This document shows, in pieces, positions 34,215-45,686 of a DNA stretch of 64,000 bases (position 1 is the stretch's first letter; each line of letters opens with the position of its first letter). The notes under the pieces are model-generated. The model saw only the letters and a list, made by a program, of their open reading frames with translations, did no database searches and was not told where the DNA came from. The stretch spans positions 227,142 to 291,141 of the forward strand of contig NW_006281101.1 in assembly GCF_000203795.2 (NCBI RefSeq), given 5' to 3'. Source of the stretch: Batrachochytrium dendrobatidis JAM81 (Eukaryota; Chytridiomycota; Chytridiomycetes; Rhizophydiales). Made by a program: the position numbers and the translations under genes.

Positions 34215-35376
34215 ATGCTTTCATTCACTGCTGTCAAGCGTGCCATTCAACTCCCTGCAATTTCTACCAAGACTGCTAGCATGCTTGCTACATCAATGCC
34301 TTATCCCATTCGATCTGGCATTTCTTGTGCCGCTACTCATGCCGTGTTTAGCTCATCTAGCAAGTCAAATCATACATTTGCTAGAGTCCAGGTAACTGTT
34401 TATTGTGCAATAATTTACTAGTTGATATGTTTGGGTTTTGAAGATTGGCTGGCTGTATTTACTGTCAATTCTGGCAGCTTGTATTTATAGATCCTTTAAT
34501 ACCTTGACAATACAGTGTTGTTATTGACTGACGATTTTATTGTTTGGGCGGTATAGAAACCTGCTCCTGCTTGGTCTGCCACTGCTGTTGTTGGCAAGGA
34601 ATTTAAAAAATTGTCTTCAGAAGACTTTCTTGGCAAATGGCTTGTCTTGTTCTTTTACCCTTTGGACTGTAAGTAAAGCTTTGTTCAGTAATCTCTAGAT
34701 CATGAAATGGAATCGGTTGAGCTAGTTGAGCTAGCTGACAAATTTCATTGCAGTCACTTTTGTTTGTCCTACTGAAATCATCAGTTACAGTAAGGCTGCT
34801 GAAGAGTTTCGTAAGCTGAATACTGAGGTGGTTGGCGTGTCGGTCGACTCTGTGTACTCTCATTTGGCTTGGATTGAGCAGCCTCGCAAACTTGGAGGAC
34901 TTGGCGATCTCGATATTCCACTCGGTAAGATGACTGGATAAACACCTTGAGAATCACTTGAAATAGATCTATATACTCATTCTCTTGTATTCACATCAAC
35001 TGCTTATAGTTGGCGACATCACCAAAAACATATCCCACAATTATGGTGTGTTGGCTGACAGTGGTGCCGATATTGGATTATCCCTTCGTGGTACATTTAT
35101 TATTGATCCCAAGGGCACTGTGCGTCAGATCACCATCAACGACACTGGTGTTGGCCGCAACATTGATGAAACATTACGTTTGGTTGAAGCCTTGCAGTTT
35201 GTTGACGAACACGGCGTAAGCACATACAATTAAACTATTTGCAATGTTTTGATGTAGATCTAATGCCTATTAAACTATCATAGGAGGTCTGCCCTGCTGG
35301 ATGGAAAAAGGGTGAAAAAACAATGATTCCTAACCCCACCAAATCCAAAGATTATTTTAAATCTGTAGCCGAATAA
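34215..35376 (+). CDS. Mitochondrial 2-Cys peroxiredoxin
   Basis: Exons 34215-34391, 34557-34668, 34754-34924, 35010-35215, 35284-35376; 252 aa. The N-terminal about 60 residues are Ser/Thr/Arg-rich without acidic residues, like a mitochondrial presequence ([17 protein letters not shown]). The catalytic domain has the peroxidatic FTFVCPTE (Cys about 101), [14 protein letters not shown], the [14 protein letters not shown] motif, and the resolving Cys in GEVCPAGW (about 225). The typical 2-Cys enzyme reduces peroxides with thioredoxin as electron donor. The C-terminus ends KDYFKSVAE rather than a YF motif-bearing helix of sensitive enzymes, although a Tyr-Phe pair is present. The ATG at 34215 is the first in frame; upstream frame extends only by a non-ATG codon. 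Confidence 0.9.
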
Positions 35377-35811
35377 ACTCGAGTTCTTGAATGCCAACAA
35401 CTGTTTTTTTATAATCAACTCCAACTCTTACAAACCAAACATTGAGTGATTGACATAAAAAACTGATGAAATCATTGTTGAACCAGAACGCTTCCAAGTC
35501 TAAAACCATCTGGATTACAATGGATGAATCCAAGTTTAAACCTGATGATCATACAATGTATGACTATGTTGGATGCCAAAGGGAGATTCAAAGTGTTTAT
35601 TTCAGCCCAACATATGGTTTGTATTACATGATAAATATTGTTTATTGATGGATTGAGTGTTGGCTTAAGCCAATTTGTAATAGAACTGAACATCAGACTA
35701 TTTCAAAGCAAAATAATGATGGCACGGCAAGTACAGAAAAGTTTCATTTTGCGTGAATGCGGCTGATCTTGAATTTATCAACTTGCAGTTTTTGACAACA
35801 TTGGATTAGCC
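35377..35811. other. Intergenic before the sirtuin gene
   Basis: No supported gene. The stretch ends with a copy of the dispersed motif (35741-35765, CATTTTGCGTGAATGCGGCTG) 47 bp before the sirtuin ATG. A 60-codon frame (35466-35648) has no family resemblance. Confidence 0.4.
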
Positions 35812-37342
35812 ATGTCTAGCAGTGATTTTTTAGATGCCAACGACGCTTTTGAGAATGATGAACAAATACAAACAGTTCCCTTGTCCAGTAAGTCATTTGC
35901 CGTATGTTTGCCGTCTTTTACTCATAAACAACGACTTGACAATCTAACATTGGATTTCAAGCTCATTGTCCACTTGTAGCTCAGGTTGTGCCAGATGGGT
36001 CCGCAAACCTTTTGTCCAGTCCTAAACCGAACTTGCCAGAAAGTATTCCAACAACACCTGAAACCGACAAATCTGCTTACCATCAAACATCCAACTTTAC
36101 TCCACCGACTACCAAGAAATCTCGACCTCCTCCAACAGAACGCAAGACTCTGACTCCACTCGAGGAAAAAATCGCTAATCCAAAATTGTGTATTCTCAAA
36201 GACAGCAGCATAGAAAGTTTTGTTGAATACCTGAAAGAGAATGAGTGCAGCAAGGTGATTGTCATGACAGGCGCGGGAATTTCTACTAGTGCCGGTATAC
36301 CTGATTTTCGTACTCCAAACACTGGACTATACGATAATCTGGCCAGGTAAATTCTATTTCTATGGCGAACCCACAATATGAAGCCAAACCATTCATTGTC
36401 TTTATTTTTTACCCTGTGTATAGTTATAAACTCCCCTATCCAGAAGCCATATTCGACATTGCATACTTTCGGCAAAAACCACAAGCGTTTTACACTTTGG
36501 CTCGTGAGCTTTTTCCAGGCAACTACAACCCAACTCCAACACACCACTTTATCAAAAAATTGGCAGATAATTGTATGCTTCTTCGCAATTACACTCAGAA
36601 TATCGATATGCTAGAAAGGATGGTTGGAGTGGACGATGACTTTCTTGTTGAGGCTCATGGATCGTTTCATCTTGCACGATGCGTTGGTGGAATCAAAAGT
36701 GGCTTGCCCAGCGTATTCTCTAGCAGCGTGTCAGACCCTTCGTCCGATGATGAAAAGAGCAACACAGATCAAGCAGAGCAGAATACCCAACCGTCTGAAT
36801 TAGAACCTCAATGTGACACAAACACTTTATCACAACATCTAGAACTACCAGATGAAGACATTGATGCATGTGGAAAAACTTATACTATTCAAGAGTTTAA
36901 ATCTGCTTTGATCAATACACCTATTCCTCGTTGTGAATGCGGTGGGCTTATTAAACCAGATATTGTATTTTTTGGTGAGTCGCTTCCACGCAGGTTTTAT
37001 GATCTTCTGGTTGATGACTTTCAACGCTGCGACGCGCTCATTGTGATGGGCACTTCATTGCAAGTTCAGCCGTTTGCTGGTTTGGTGAATCAAGTGGGTC
37101 CACTTGTACCTAGATTACTAGTGAACAAGGACATGTGTGGAGATTCAAGACAAAAGACACGTGGGTTTGATTTTGTAGGCGATGTCCAGAAAATAAGGCG
37201 AGATGCCATATTTCTTGGCTCGTGTGACAATGGTGCACAACTCTTGACCAAACTGCTTGGATTTAATCTTGATGATACCAATCAGGCAGATGAAAAAAGC
37301 ATCGATGCATTGGCAGATGCACTTGTGAGTGCAACCATCTAA
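35812..37342 (+). CDS. SIR2-type NAD-dependent deacylase (class I sirtuin, Hst2/SIRT2-like)
   Basis: Exons 35812-35887, 35980-36346, 36424-37342; 453 aa. A Pro/Ser/Lys-rich N-terminal extension of about 100 residues precedes the Rossmann core: VIVMTGAGISTSAGIPDFRT, YTQNIDMLER, catalytic His226 in EAHGSFHL, KPDIVFFGESLP, MGTSLQVQPFAGL. NAD-dependent lysine deacylation is expected, in cytosol or nucleus. The zinc site is unusual. The first cysteine pair (Cys234 and Cys297) is separated by a 62-residue acidic, Ser/Gln-rich insertion, and the second pair is C-E-C (318, 320) rather than CxxC. Remaining core motifs are intact, so activity is plausible but zinc binding needs testing. A dispersed-repeat motif lies 47 bp upstream. 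Confidence 0.9.
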
Positions 37343-37850
37343 TTCCACTTGAACTCTAATAAAGTGTCCTCAGGCTTTTAGTGCATTTATAATTTTTTAT
37401 CGATAATTTTTTTGTTGTAATTTGGTTTCTGTGGTCGCTGGTATGTATGGTATCGGTTCTGCCCTCTAGGAATCATTACTGTAGAGTGATTGTATTCTTT
37501 TTAGCGCAGTGCTTGGTCCATTCAGTCAGTGCAAGTACCCAATTGATGGGTTATACACTACCAATGCAATGATGTTTTCAATCATGCTAATTCACAAGAT
37601 CATTGATAAAGCGAGATTCCCTTTCGAGGTGAGACTTTCTTTATTGGTGCTTGATGAAAAACTTATTCAAACAAAACCTGAGCATTGGTACTGTTTATGC
37701 CCTGATTTGTTGGTGTAACGACTAGAAATAAATGTTTGATATTCATTTTGAAAGTAATCAGTTGGATGGGTTTAGAGCCGTGTATAGATTATGGTGGGTG
37801 TTTATTGTGAATGGACTGCGAATAAAAGCGTTGTATGGTGAGATCTTGTT
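37343..37850. other. Intergenic, convergent 3' ends
   Basis: About 0.5 kb between convergent sirtuin and Kelch-BTB genes; no supported gene. Confidence 0.5.
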
Positions 37851-39722
37851 TCAGTATATTAGGCGAGCAGAGTCTGGTAGAGAATTCCACAGATCATCCA
37901 CATCGCTGCCTGATAATCCTCTGAATGCTTTTGTCTTGCTTACCATTCCAAAATGCTCCAATATGAACTCCAATGTCCGTTGGCATAATACACTTTCTTC
38001 ACACCGCATGGCACAGAGATACACCCACACAACATCTGTGTCTGGCTCTGCAATCATGAGTTTGGCGCTACACAGGCGTTGCAATCGTGGAAGGCAGTAT
38101 CGGTTTGCCATGGACATAACATCAGCATAAGTGCGAGATGTAGCCATTTGAAGTGTATCAGTGTAAAGATACGTGACAAACAGGCGAATGCTGTCAATGG
38201 TATCCTTGAGCGAAAGGGTTTCTGTAGTGGTTTCCGACATACCCGATGAGACTAAATTTAAAAAATATGGCCATCGAGTCATGAGAATAAGACGGTGCAC
38301 AGGTACTTCTGGTAAACCAGGCGAGGTCGATGATATGATTCTAAAATCAGCCAAATGGGTTTGCTGCAGTAGTTGTCCAAACTCGGCTGACATGGTGCTA
38401 TCTAATTTCGATGATATGCCATAGTATTCTAGGTTGATGATCAGTATATTTGACATGAATCCCTACATTGAGCATGTGCATCGGTAGCAATCGACAGCAG
38501 ATTGTTAGCGCTAGCAACACTAATCTGACAGTATTGACAATCTAACCTACATCTTCATCATTGGCAGGATTCTCGCCGAGTAAATATATCATTGGCTTGA
38601 CTGGATCAATAGCATGATAATGCCAAACAAAGGGTTGCAGTATGTGACCATTGCTCAAGCGTTGCCATCGCAATGCATCCAAATCCAAGGCCCATACACC
38701 ACTGGCTTGCATCTGCGACACGTCATCTGCTCCGCGCCAATGCACTGGTACTCCAACCACAACAACAAACTTTCCAAAACACTGCACATGCTGCTGCTCC
38801 ATGTGGCAAGGTGCATTAGGACTGTCAATGGAGATGATGGCGCGAGATCCGGTTAACAAGTCCATGAAGCTCAAGCATTTTACTCGGTCCATGTTGTCAT
38901 CAAAACCACCATAAATATAGAGACGGTCCTGATAGACCCAAGAGTTGTGTGCATGACGATGAATAAAGTTGCGAGGAGCATCCCAAGTTTTTGAGTTGAG
39001 ATCGAGTATATTAACCTGATTGGAAATATCCTCATCTTTTCGCTGGCATCCACCTGTAAAACAATGTAATGCTTAAAACCATTGATGGTGAAAAACCAAT
39101 AGCGTTGACTCGACAGTGAAATAGCTTACCAGAAATAATAAGCTTGTTCTCATGAATCACTGCAGAATGCTTTGTACGGCCAGTAGGAATATCTCCACTA
39201 CAAACTAGCTTTTCCCATGTCAGTTGCGAAAGACTGAGCACAAACACATCGTTTAAAAAGTTTTCGTTTGTATCCGAGCCACCAAATATAACCAGTCTTG
39301 TAACCATGAATTCACATTGATCATGTCAGTGTCAACATGAAAATAGCATATGACACTCAATATTGTAAGGATGACTGAATAACCAAAACTCTGCACCTGT
39401 CGTCGCCCCATCTTGTCATGGTATGGTCTGTGCGTTTTACTGGCCAAACACCTCGAATATGGTTGATGTTCTTCCAAACATTGTCCGCTAGATTGAGTAC
39501 ATGAAGGTCGTTATAAACTACATCCGACACAAAATGAAACCTAGACCATGAAATGGTAAAGTTAGAAAGCCATTTCAACAACAGCAGGTTTTATAAGACG
39601 ATACTCTTTCCAATAGGAGTTGGAACATACCCTCCAAACGAGTATATTTTATCGCCAACACAAGCACATGAAGCATTTACCACACAGTTATTGTTGCCTG
39701 TAGTCTGTTCTATCACTGACAT
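37851..39722 (-). CDS. Kelch-repeat protein with C-terminal BTB domain
   Basis: Exons 39722-39631, 39540-39397, 39296-39130, 39053-38547, 38401-37851; 486 aa with consistent phases. Kelch blades fill residues 1-300: DKIYSFGG, NDLHVLNLADNVWKNI, RLVIFGGSDTNENFLNDVFV, GRTKHSAVIHENKLIISGG, DRLYIYGGFDDN. The BTB/POZ fold follows: DFRIISSTSPGLPEVPVHRL, FLVTYLYTDT-type segment, YCLPRLQRLCSAKLM. This Kelch-then-BTB order is the reverse of animal BTB-Kelch adaptors and resembles LZTR1-like and fungal/amoebal proteins. It probably acts as a substrate adaptor for Cul3 ubiquitin ligase or as a scaffold; partner unknown. The last intron uses the AG before ATAGCACC because the nearer AG breaks the frame. 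Two copies of the dispersed motif lie just upstream (39773-39790, 39802-39821). Confidence 0.82.
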
Positions 39723-41471
39723 TTGCGAAATGAATCAAGCTTGAACAAGGTGAAAAACTAGGTTTCATAAATGTATTCACGCAAAATGGAACTTGGATTT
39801 GCAGTCGTATTCACGTAAAATGAAACATTTTTTGTATTGTTCTTGTAATGATTGTTTTGAAATACACAATCATTACAGATGTGTTGCTATTAGAAATTGA
39901 TTTTTATAAAAGCTTCAAGTTCTTGTTTAGCATTTGAATTGCTCGATGCAAAGCCATTCTTTATCATACTCGAGGTATTTTCTGCAATTCAAACATGAAC
40001 AATATGCAACTCCAGTTCACGCGACATATGTTGAATGGCTGGTAAACCTGTTTAAAATTGCATTGTGGGATGGAATAAGATGACCGTTTGACAAGCCTTG
40101 AAACAATGTCAAGGGTGTGGTATATATTGGAACAGGGATGCGATGTGAAGAGTCGCTTCATTTTTTGTAAAGAATGAGTAGAGATTGGCAAGCTTCAAAA
40201 AGGGCTTGTATGACTCAAGATTACCCAGTAAATGTGGTAGAAACTATTACTTCATGAAACTGACCGTTTATCATTGATGCTTGAATGTTCCATTTTACAT
40301 GAATACGATTGGTAACATTCTGTAATTAGATTAGCGGATAAATCAGCATAGGGTCTGGGACAGAGGAAACCTTGAAACTATCATAGAAAGATTGGGCTAG
40401 CTAATCCGCCCAATGGATGAGCAAAAGTCATTTTATCAAAGCAATTTAAAGCAGGCTGAATGGCTCGGTACCTTGTTATTGCAGTAATAAGCTAGGGCTT
40501 GGCAATGCATAGGTACTGGGGCATGTAAAAACCCATCTTTTTGCATAATTAAAATTGAGTTGACGAGTTGGGGGTTTCGATTCAAGCCAAAAACCTCCTA
40601 TTGATGAATTGTTTCAATCTACATATCATTGGCCAAGCATTATAAACTGACATTGCCATTTTGTAAATAGATCAGATAAGCAATAAACCTGAATTAGCCA
40701 ATTTGCATCAGGGTGAATAAGCTTTAGTGGGGATAGTTGATGTATAGCCTGTAGTTTCAAGGGTTAGGGTTAGAGCTGATTAGGACTATGAATTACAAAA
40801 GGATGGACGAGTCTAGTCAATCTTGGCAGAGAATCACAGCTGTATTCACGTAAAATAAAAAACAAACGAATGTTCAAAGCAGCACTTGCATTAGTTTCAA
40901 TCAACGCATACTTGTTTAATCACCAAATCTCTTTTCATCCAACCCGATCGTTACAATAGTGATTGGCAAGGAAATGTTTGTTTTCTTGGATGTGCAATTG
41001 TTCTCTTGAATTGGAGCGCGAGCGTAACTGATAGTTCAGGATACAACAAATGACAACATCAGTCAAGCTCAGTGGATTGCGATACATGGCTATGCCAAAA
41101 AAAGAAAGGGATAATCAGTTTAAACTCATAGCTTAATTGGATACATTATACGATGGACGGTTGAGAGAACTGGGAATGTGTGATGGGAAAGCATAACATG
41201 TTGAGATTCCAAAGCAAGACACAGATGGACTAGTTTAGAATATAGCGGTAAAACAATGCAGGACAGCCACTAGATAACGGAGCATCAACAGTGACCTTGA
41301 CTCAGTAGCCCTTCATATGGTTACCCGACTAGCTGGCTTAAGATGGCAAAGCAATTGCAAAGGGCGGCACTTGCTTAGTTTACACTGACCGTATAAGGTT
41401 GAATTTTCTTTCGACACTTGACTTTGCAAAACACTTGTTACAAGCTATTGTGTTGTATTTCTAATACAGCG
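39723..41471. other. Repeat-bearing intergenic region
   Basis: No supported gene. It contains a 510-bp interval bounded by inverted copies of the dispersed motif (39802-40311), a single extra copy (40837-40856), and a short telomere-like gggttagggttag (40760-40773). Confidence 0.5.
39802..40311. mobile_element. Candidate MITE-like element A (510 bp)
   Basis: Left end CAGTCGTATTCACGTAAAAT and right end ATTTTACATGAATACGATTG are imperfect inverted repeats about 20 bp long. No open frame inside. The same ends delimit elements at 59205-59580, 60604-60742 and 62774-63104. A further direct copy of the left word lies at 39773-39790. Confidence 0.5.
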
Positions 41472-43982
41472 ATGGAACACTACTTACTACAACCTGCATT
41501 GTTGGATATTCTAAAAAGATCCAGACGAAGACGGAAACTTCTACTAAAGCACAAGCCATACTTTTTGGCTCATATTGTATCAGTCATGGTAGTCATGTTC
41601 ATATTGCAACTGATATCAGCTGGACTGCCAATGCTGCCACTAGCAACAGCGGCACCTGCGCAAACATCCATCAGCATTTTCATTGCTGCTACTGATGTTA
41701 TCAATACTGGTCAGTCTCATACTGTGGTTGAAAGTACTGCCATGTCTGTGCCAAGATCAACAGGAGTTGAGGCTGGTTCGTCGGGACAGTTGACAGCCAC
41801 TTTACCACACTCTCATGATGATCAACCATCACTGTCGTCTCCTCTGGGATATGAGCAATCCTCGACATCATTGATTACAACTCATGAATCAACAACTGTT
41901 TCTGTAGAATCAATCACTGTTTCTGTAGAATCAATCACTGCTCCTGTCGAATCAATCATTGACCAGCCTACACTGTCCTTGAGCATAACCCTTCCAGTGA
42001 TTGAGAAACGATCACCAACAAACGAGGACACTATTCAGAGCACTGCACCAGCACCACAGACCTCTAAACCATTAACAACAAGACTGCATACACCAGAAGT
42101 AGAGCCAATTGTTGAAACATCACTTGCAACTGTAAGCATATCCTCTACGTTACAAGAGAAACCTGTTACATCTAAACTGCAGAACCCGCACACAACTCCC
42201 GCGGCAAAGTCGACCACACATTTGAAATTTAGTCAGGTTCCTCCTGTCGAAGCTACCTTGAACCCTCATTCTGGTCATGCCACTATCAGCACGCTGATTT
42301 TTGAACAAACTTCTATAATACCCTCTGTGACCATTTCTGGTGTTATTACTTTGGAATTACCCCATACCTTGCCTACCCCATCCCCATCCGTTGTGCTTCC
42401 TTTGGATTCCAAAACTTCTTTGGTAATCGAATCTTTTTCCCCGACTTCGACCTTTTTGCCTCTTCCCACATCTGGGCCCTCTAATTTACCCGCTGATCCC
42501 ATCAATAACTCCTCCTTGCCTTCAGCCACTATGGTTAATCACACTGACCCTACCATTGATCCTCATTCGGGTTCCAATTCTAATGACTCACATACCAGCA
42601 CTATCCTTTCTACTCTACATGATATCTCTTCTACTTCATCTGCAACCTTGCTGCCATCAGCAATACCAAATCCTGGACCTGACGGAAGCAACCCAGCTTC
42701 CAAATCGCGAATTCTCCCATCTAAAAGTATCGCCAGTATTATTCCTATTACAAGTCGTCTTTCCCAAGCCACTTCTGCTGCTAATCCGTCATCTTCCGTT
42801 CAGCCCAGTCTCACTATCCAATCCTCCCAGTCTGTCTCATCTACCGTAGATGAATCCACTCTACCATCATCGACAACCAGTACTCCTATAGTACAGGTTG
42901 TTGTTCGTTCCAGTAGCTCTAGACCTAGAGCTCAAAACAACTCTCCAGGTGGCGGTTCATCTGGTGGTGGATCTTCATCTGGAAACTCAAACGGTGGCTC
43001 TGGTCCAACAGTCGATGGTCCAACACCTAACAACAATAACAACTCTAACAGCGAATCCAATCCTTCTGGTATGAGTCCAAAGGTTTTGATTCCCGTTGTT
43101 GTTGGCTGCGCTTGTGCGTTTGCTCTTATTGTCGGAAGTATTATGCCTTATGTTAAGCAAACCAAATCCAGGCATTTATATGATAGTACCGCCTCAGGCA
43201 ACGTGCAAGAGCAAGGCGGTGGCGTTTTTAATTTGAACAACTCACTAGGCTTGGCAAGTCCTGCTGGATCAACGTCTGACAACTCACCTCGCGCCTTGAT
43301 TCCTCTTTTTTCTGTCCCAGGACGTGCTATGAAAGCTCTAAAACCCAAACACAAGAATCGCTCAGTGCAAAAAAGAGGTGCACCTTTGCAGCTGTTTGGG
43401 TCTCATCGGTTTGGCGCCAAACATTCAAAAGCATGTCCAGATCTTCCAGCGATTATATTGGCACCACCGCCTCTTGCTGCCATCAATTTTAGAGACGATG
43501 GCAGTGCTCAATCTTCTTCAATGGATCAATACATGGCCGAGGCAAATACACATTGCATCGGATTCACTTCTGAGCCTATTATTCTTACTGGATCTGCTAA
43601 TCTTCCTATTCCACCCAAAGGCAGTTCTTTTATTTTGCCCGAAAATCGTCAGTATGACTCGCTCGACTACGACTTTGGGCACGTGGGCACTGCCTCTGGC
43701 TCATTTATTTCCGAGACGGGTCTTGACTGTATTACGAGCTTTTCTTCCTACGAGTCTCTGTTCAAGGGTAGACCATCGTTTGAGTCGACAAATGTACATG
43801 CCTTGCAATCCTACTCTTCATTGGATCCCTCGCAAAACCAGCCATCGCTTAAACGGTCTTCCGGTCTTGATCCTTTGCAACGCGCTTCCAGTGTATTTAC
43901 TCTTCAGTCCTACCTTAATACTCGCCGCGAATCATTTGATACCAATGTAACAATTGAGAGCTTGTCAAAATACCTCGACTAA
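41472..43982 (+). CDS. Ser/Thr-rich (mucin-like) membrane protein
   Basis: Single exon, 836 aa from the ATG at 41472. A basic N-terminus (KRSRRRRKLLLKHK) is followed by a hydrophobic segment at about 30-57, acting as signal anchor or long signal peptide. Then come about 440 residues very rich in Ser, Thr and Pro with short repeats (SVESITVSVESITAPVESI), likely heavily O-glycosylated. A Gly/Ser/Asn linker (about 500-535) precedes a transmembrane segment at 537-559 (VLIPVVVGCACAFALIVGSI), then a 275-residue basic and Ser-rich tail, probably cytosolic. The layout resembles fungal wall-stress sensors or signalling mucins, but no family domain is recognised. Synonymous upstream Met codons are absent. 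Confidence 0.7.
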   Translation: MEHYLLQPALLDILKRSRRRRKLLLKHKPYFLAHIVSVMVVMFILQLISAGLPMLPLATAAPAQTSISIFIAATDVINTGQSHTVVESTAMSVPRSTGVEAGSSGQLTATLPHSHDDQPSLSSPLGYEQSSTSLITTHESTTVSVESITVSVESITAPVESIIDQPTLSLSITLPVIEKRSPTNEDTIQSTAPAPQTSKPLTTRLHTPEVEPIVETSLATVSISSTLQEKPVTSKLQNPHTTPAAKSTTHLKFSQVPPVEATLNPHSGHATISTLIFEQTSIIPSVTISGVITLELPHTLPTPSPSVVLPLDSKTSLVIESFSPTSTFLPLPTSGPSNLPADPINNSSLPSATMVNHTDPTIDPHSGSNSNDSHTSTILSTLHDISSTSSATLLPSAIPNPGPDGSNPASKSRILPSKSIASIIPITSRLSQATSAANPSSSVQPSLTIQSSQSVSSTVDESTLPSSTTSTPIVQVVVRSSSSRPRAQNNSPGGGSSGGGSSSGNSNGGSGPTVDGPTPNNNNNSNSESNPSGMSPKVLIPVVVGCACAFALIVGSIMPYVKQTKSRHLYDSTASGNVQEQGGGVFNLNNSLGLASPAGSTSDNSPRALIPLFSVPGRAMKALKPKHKNRSVQKRGAPLQLFGSHRFGAKHSKACPDLPAIILAPPPLAAINFRDDGSAQSSSMDQYMAEANTHCIGFTSEPIILTGSANLPIPPKGSSFILPENRQYDSLDYDFGHVGTASGSFISETGLDCITSFSSYESLFKGRPSFESTNVHALQSYSSLDPSQNQPSLKRSSGLDPLQRASSVFTLQSYLNTRRESFDTNVTIESLSKYLD

Positions 43983-44582
43983 TTTGACGGTGCTGGCTGC
44001 ATTTCCGTTTGTTTTGGCTCATGACCTGTTCTGTATTTTTATCCACTCTTGTCCCCAATGTATCCGACCCCACCCCGTTTCTAACCCCAACCCTTTGAAT
44101 CCGGCCATGTCAATGTGTATCGTGTAAATACATCTTATGGAATAATAAAGTTTACGCTTTCGACTAAACCCTAAATTTGGACCAGTGTGTGGTAGAATCC
44201 AAAGCGATTGGCTGTGATGTGGAGGACGGCTGTGCTGACAAAGGTCATGCGCTCAAAACAGCACATCCAATACATTACACTATAAGCTTTATCGAGAGCT
44301 TGGACCTAATGATTGGCCGACTAAAAGCTAGAGATGCATGTTGGTATGCGAGGGAGTAGCATGTCTGATCGGCACTCGGACTTGAGCACAAGCAATTAAT
44401 GCTATACGCCCATACACATTATGAAATAAGCGCGAAATTAGCCAGCCTCGACTCCATCTGACCTGGTCAGGCTATCGTGTGCTTGGAATTTATGCTAGAT
44501 AGCAATAGCATGAATTTTACCCGTATAGAATTGTCCGACGGCTATAAAAACAGGGCATATTACCTCGTATATTCAAGATAAG
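43983..44582. other. Intergenic with promoter of the nuclease gene
   Basis: No supported gene. AATAAA at about 44142 probably serves the preceding gene. Confidence 0.45.
44543..44549 (+). promoter_or_regulatory. TATA box of the S1/P1 nuclease gene
   Basis: TATAAAA 40 bp before the ATG at 44583, supporting that start and a very short 5' leader. Confidence 0.55.
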
Positions 44583-45551
44583 ATGTTATTTACTACTACT
44601 GCCATTGCCTTGATTGCTGCCTCTGTACCTAGCGCTTTGGGCTGGGGAAAAGTTGGTACGTGATGCTACGAGTTTGAATCAGGTGTCATGAGTCATGTCT
44701 AACGTGTTTTAAACCATTTAGCTCATGGTGTAACTGGATTGATTGCTACCAACCTAATGACCAAGGACGCTCAGTCTTTTGTAAAATCGCTTATTCAAGA
44801 TGAGAGTCTTCAAGAGGCTTCTACTTGGGCTGATAAAATAAAGAGGTCTGCTGGGTTTGCATCATGGAGTGGTGTATTGCATTATGTCAGTACACAAGAT
44901 AAGCCGCCTGGAGATTGCAGTTACGATGATGCTCGCGACTGTGCCGATGGAAACTGTATTGTTGGCGCTATTGCCAACTTCACCATGCAAGCAGACTGCA
45001 AATCTAGCTTCAGCGATAAACAACGTGGCGAGGCTCTGAAGTTTATTACTCACTTTATCGGTGATATTACCCAGCCATTGCATGTTTGTGAACGCGGTCG
45101 TGGTGGTAATGACCAAAAGGTTAAAATCGGTAGAAAAACTTCCAAACTCCATAGTATCTGGGATACTGAAATGCCCGAAAAGCATGTCAAGAACGACTTT
45201 GGTGGCTCTGCTGAAGATTACGCTCAACATCTTACTGATCAAATCAAAACTGGCGACTATAAAAGTGAGGCTCAATCGTGGCTCTCTGAGCATGCTCATG
45301 ATGCTGTCAATGAACGTCAAAACTCGCTTGCTGCCATTGACTGGGCAACTGACTCGAATGGCTATGACTGCACCGTTGTCTGGCCTGCTTACGATGAGAA
45401 TCCCGACCAAGACTTTGGCGGAGCATACTACGAGGCTGCTGTTCCCGTGATTGACTTGCAAATTGCAAAGGCTGGATTCCGTCTTGCTGATTGGTTAGAT
45501 CAGTTGGGTAAAGCATGCAAGAGCTCAACAAGCACTCGTCGTCGTCGTTAA
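44583..45551 (+). CDS. Secreted S1/P1-type zinc nuclease
   Basis: Two exons, 44583-44655 and 44722-45551; 300 aa. Signal peptide MLFTTTAIALIAASVPSALG places Trp21 at the mature N-terminus (WGKVAHGV), which is required because the N-terminal Trp binds zinc in this family. Other candidate ligands are the His in AHGV, HYVSTQDK, HFIGDITQPLHV, and LHSIWDTEM. Substrates are single-stranded DNA and RNA outside the cell; some members also remove 3' phosphates. It ends in a Ser/Thr/Arg tail (STSTRRRR) not typical of the family, possibly for retention on anionic surfaces. Likely nutritional or involved in degrading extracellular nucleic acid; that role is inferred. Confidence 0.9.
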
Positions 45552-45686
45552 TCCGTGTCGGTTTGAATCATTTTGTAAAAGGGTTTAATCGGTCAGGACT
45601 TTGCATTATTTTGTCATAGCCTGTCATAGTTTATTAGCAAACCCAAACGTTGTACTTGTTTTAAAATTGTTAATGAATAAAACTGT

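Noticed and set aside
40760..40773. Telomere-like gggttagggttag
   Set aside because: Only two repeat units, within an interior region flanked by genes on both sides; not a telomere.
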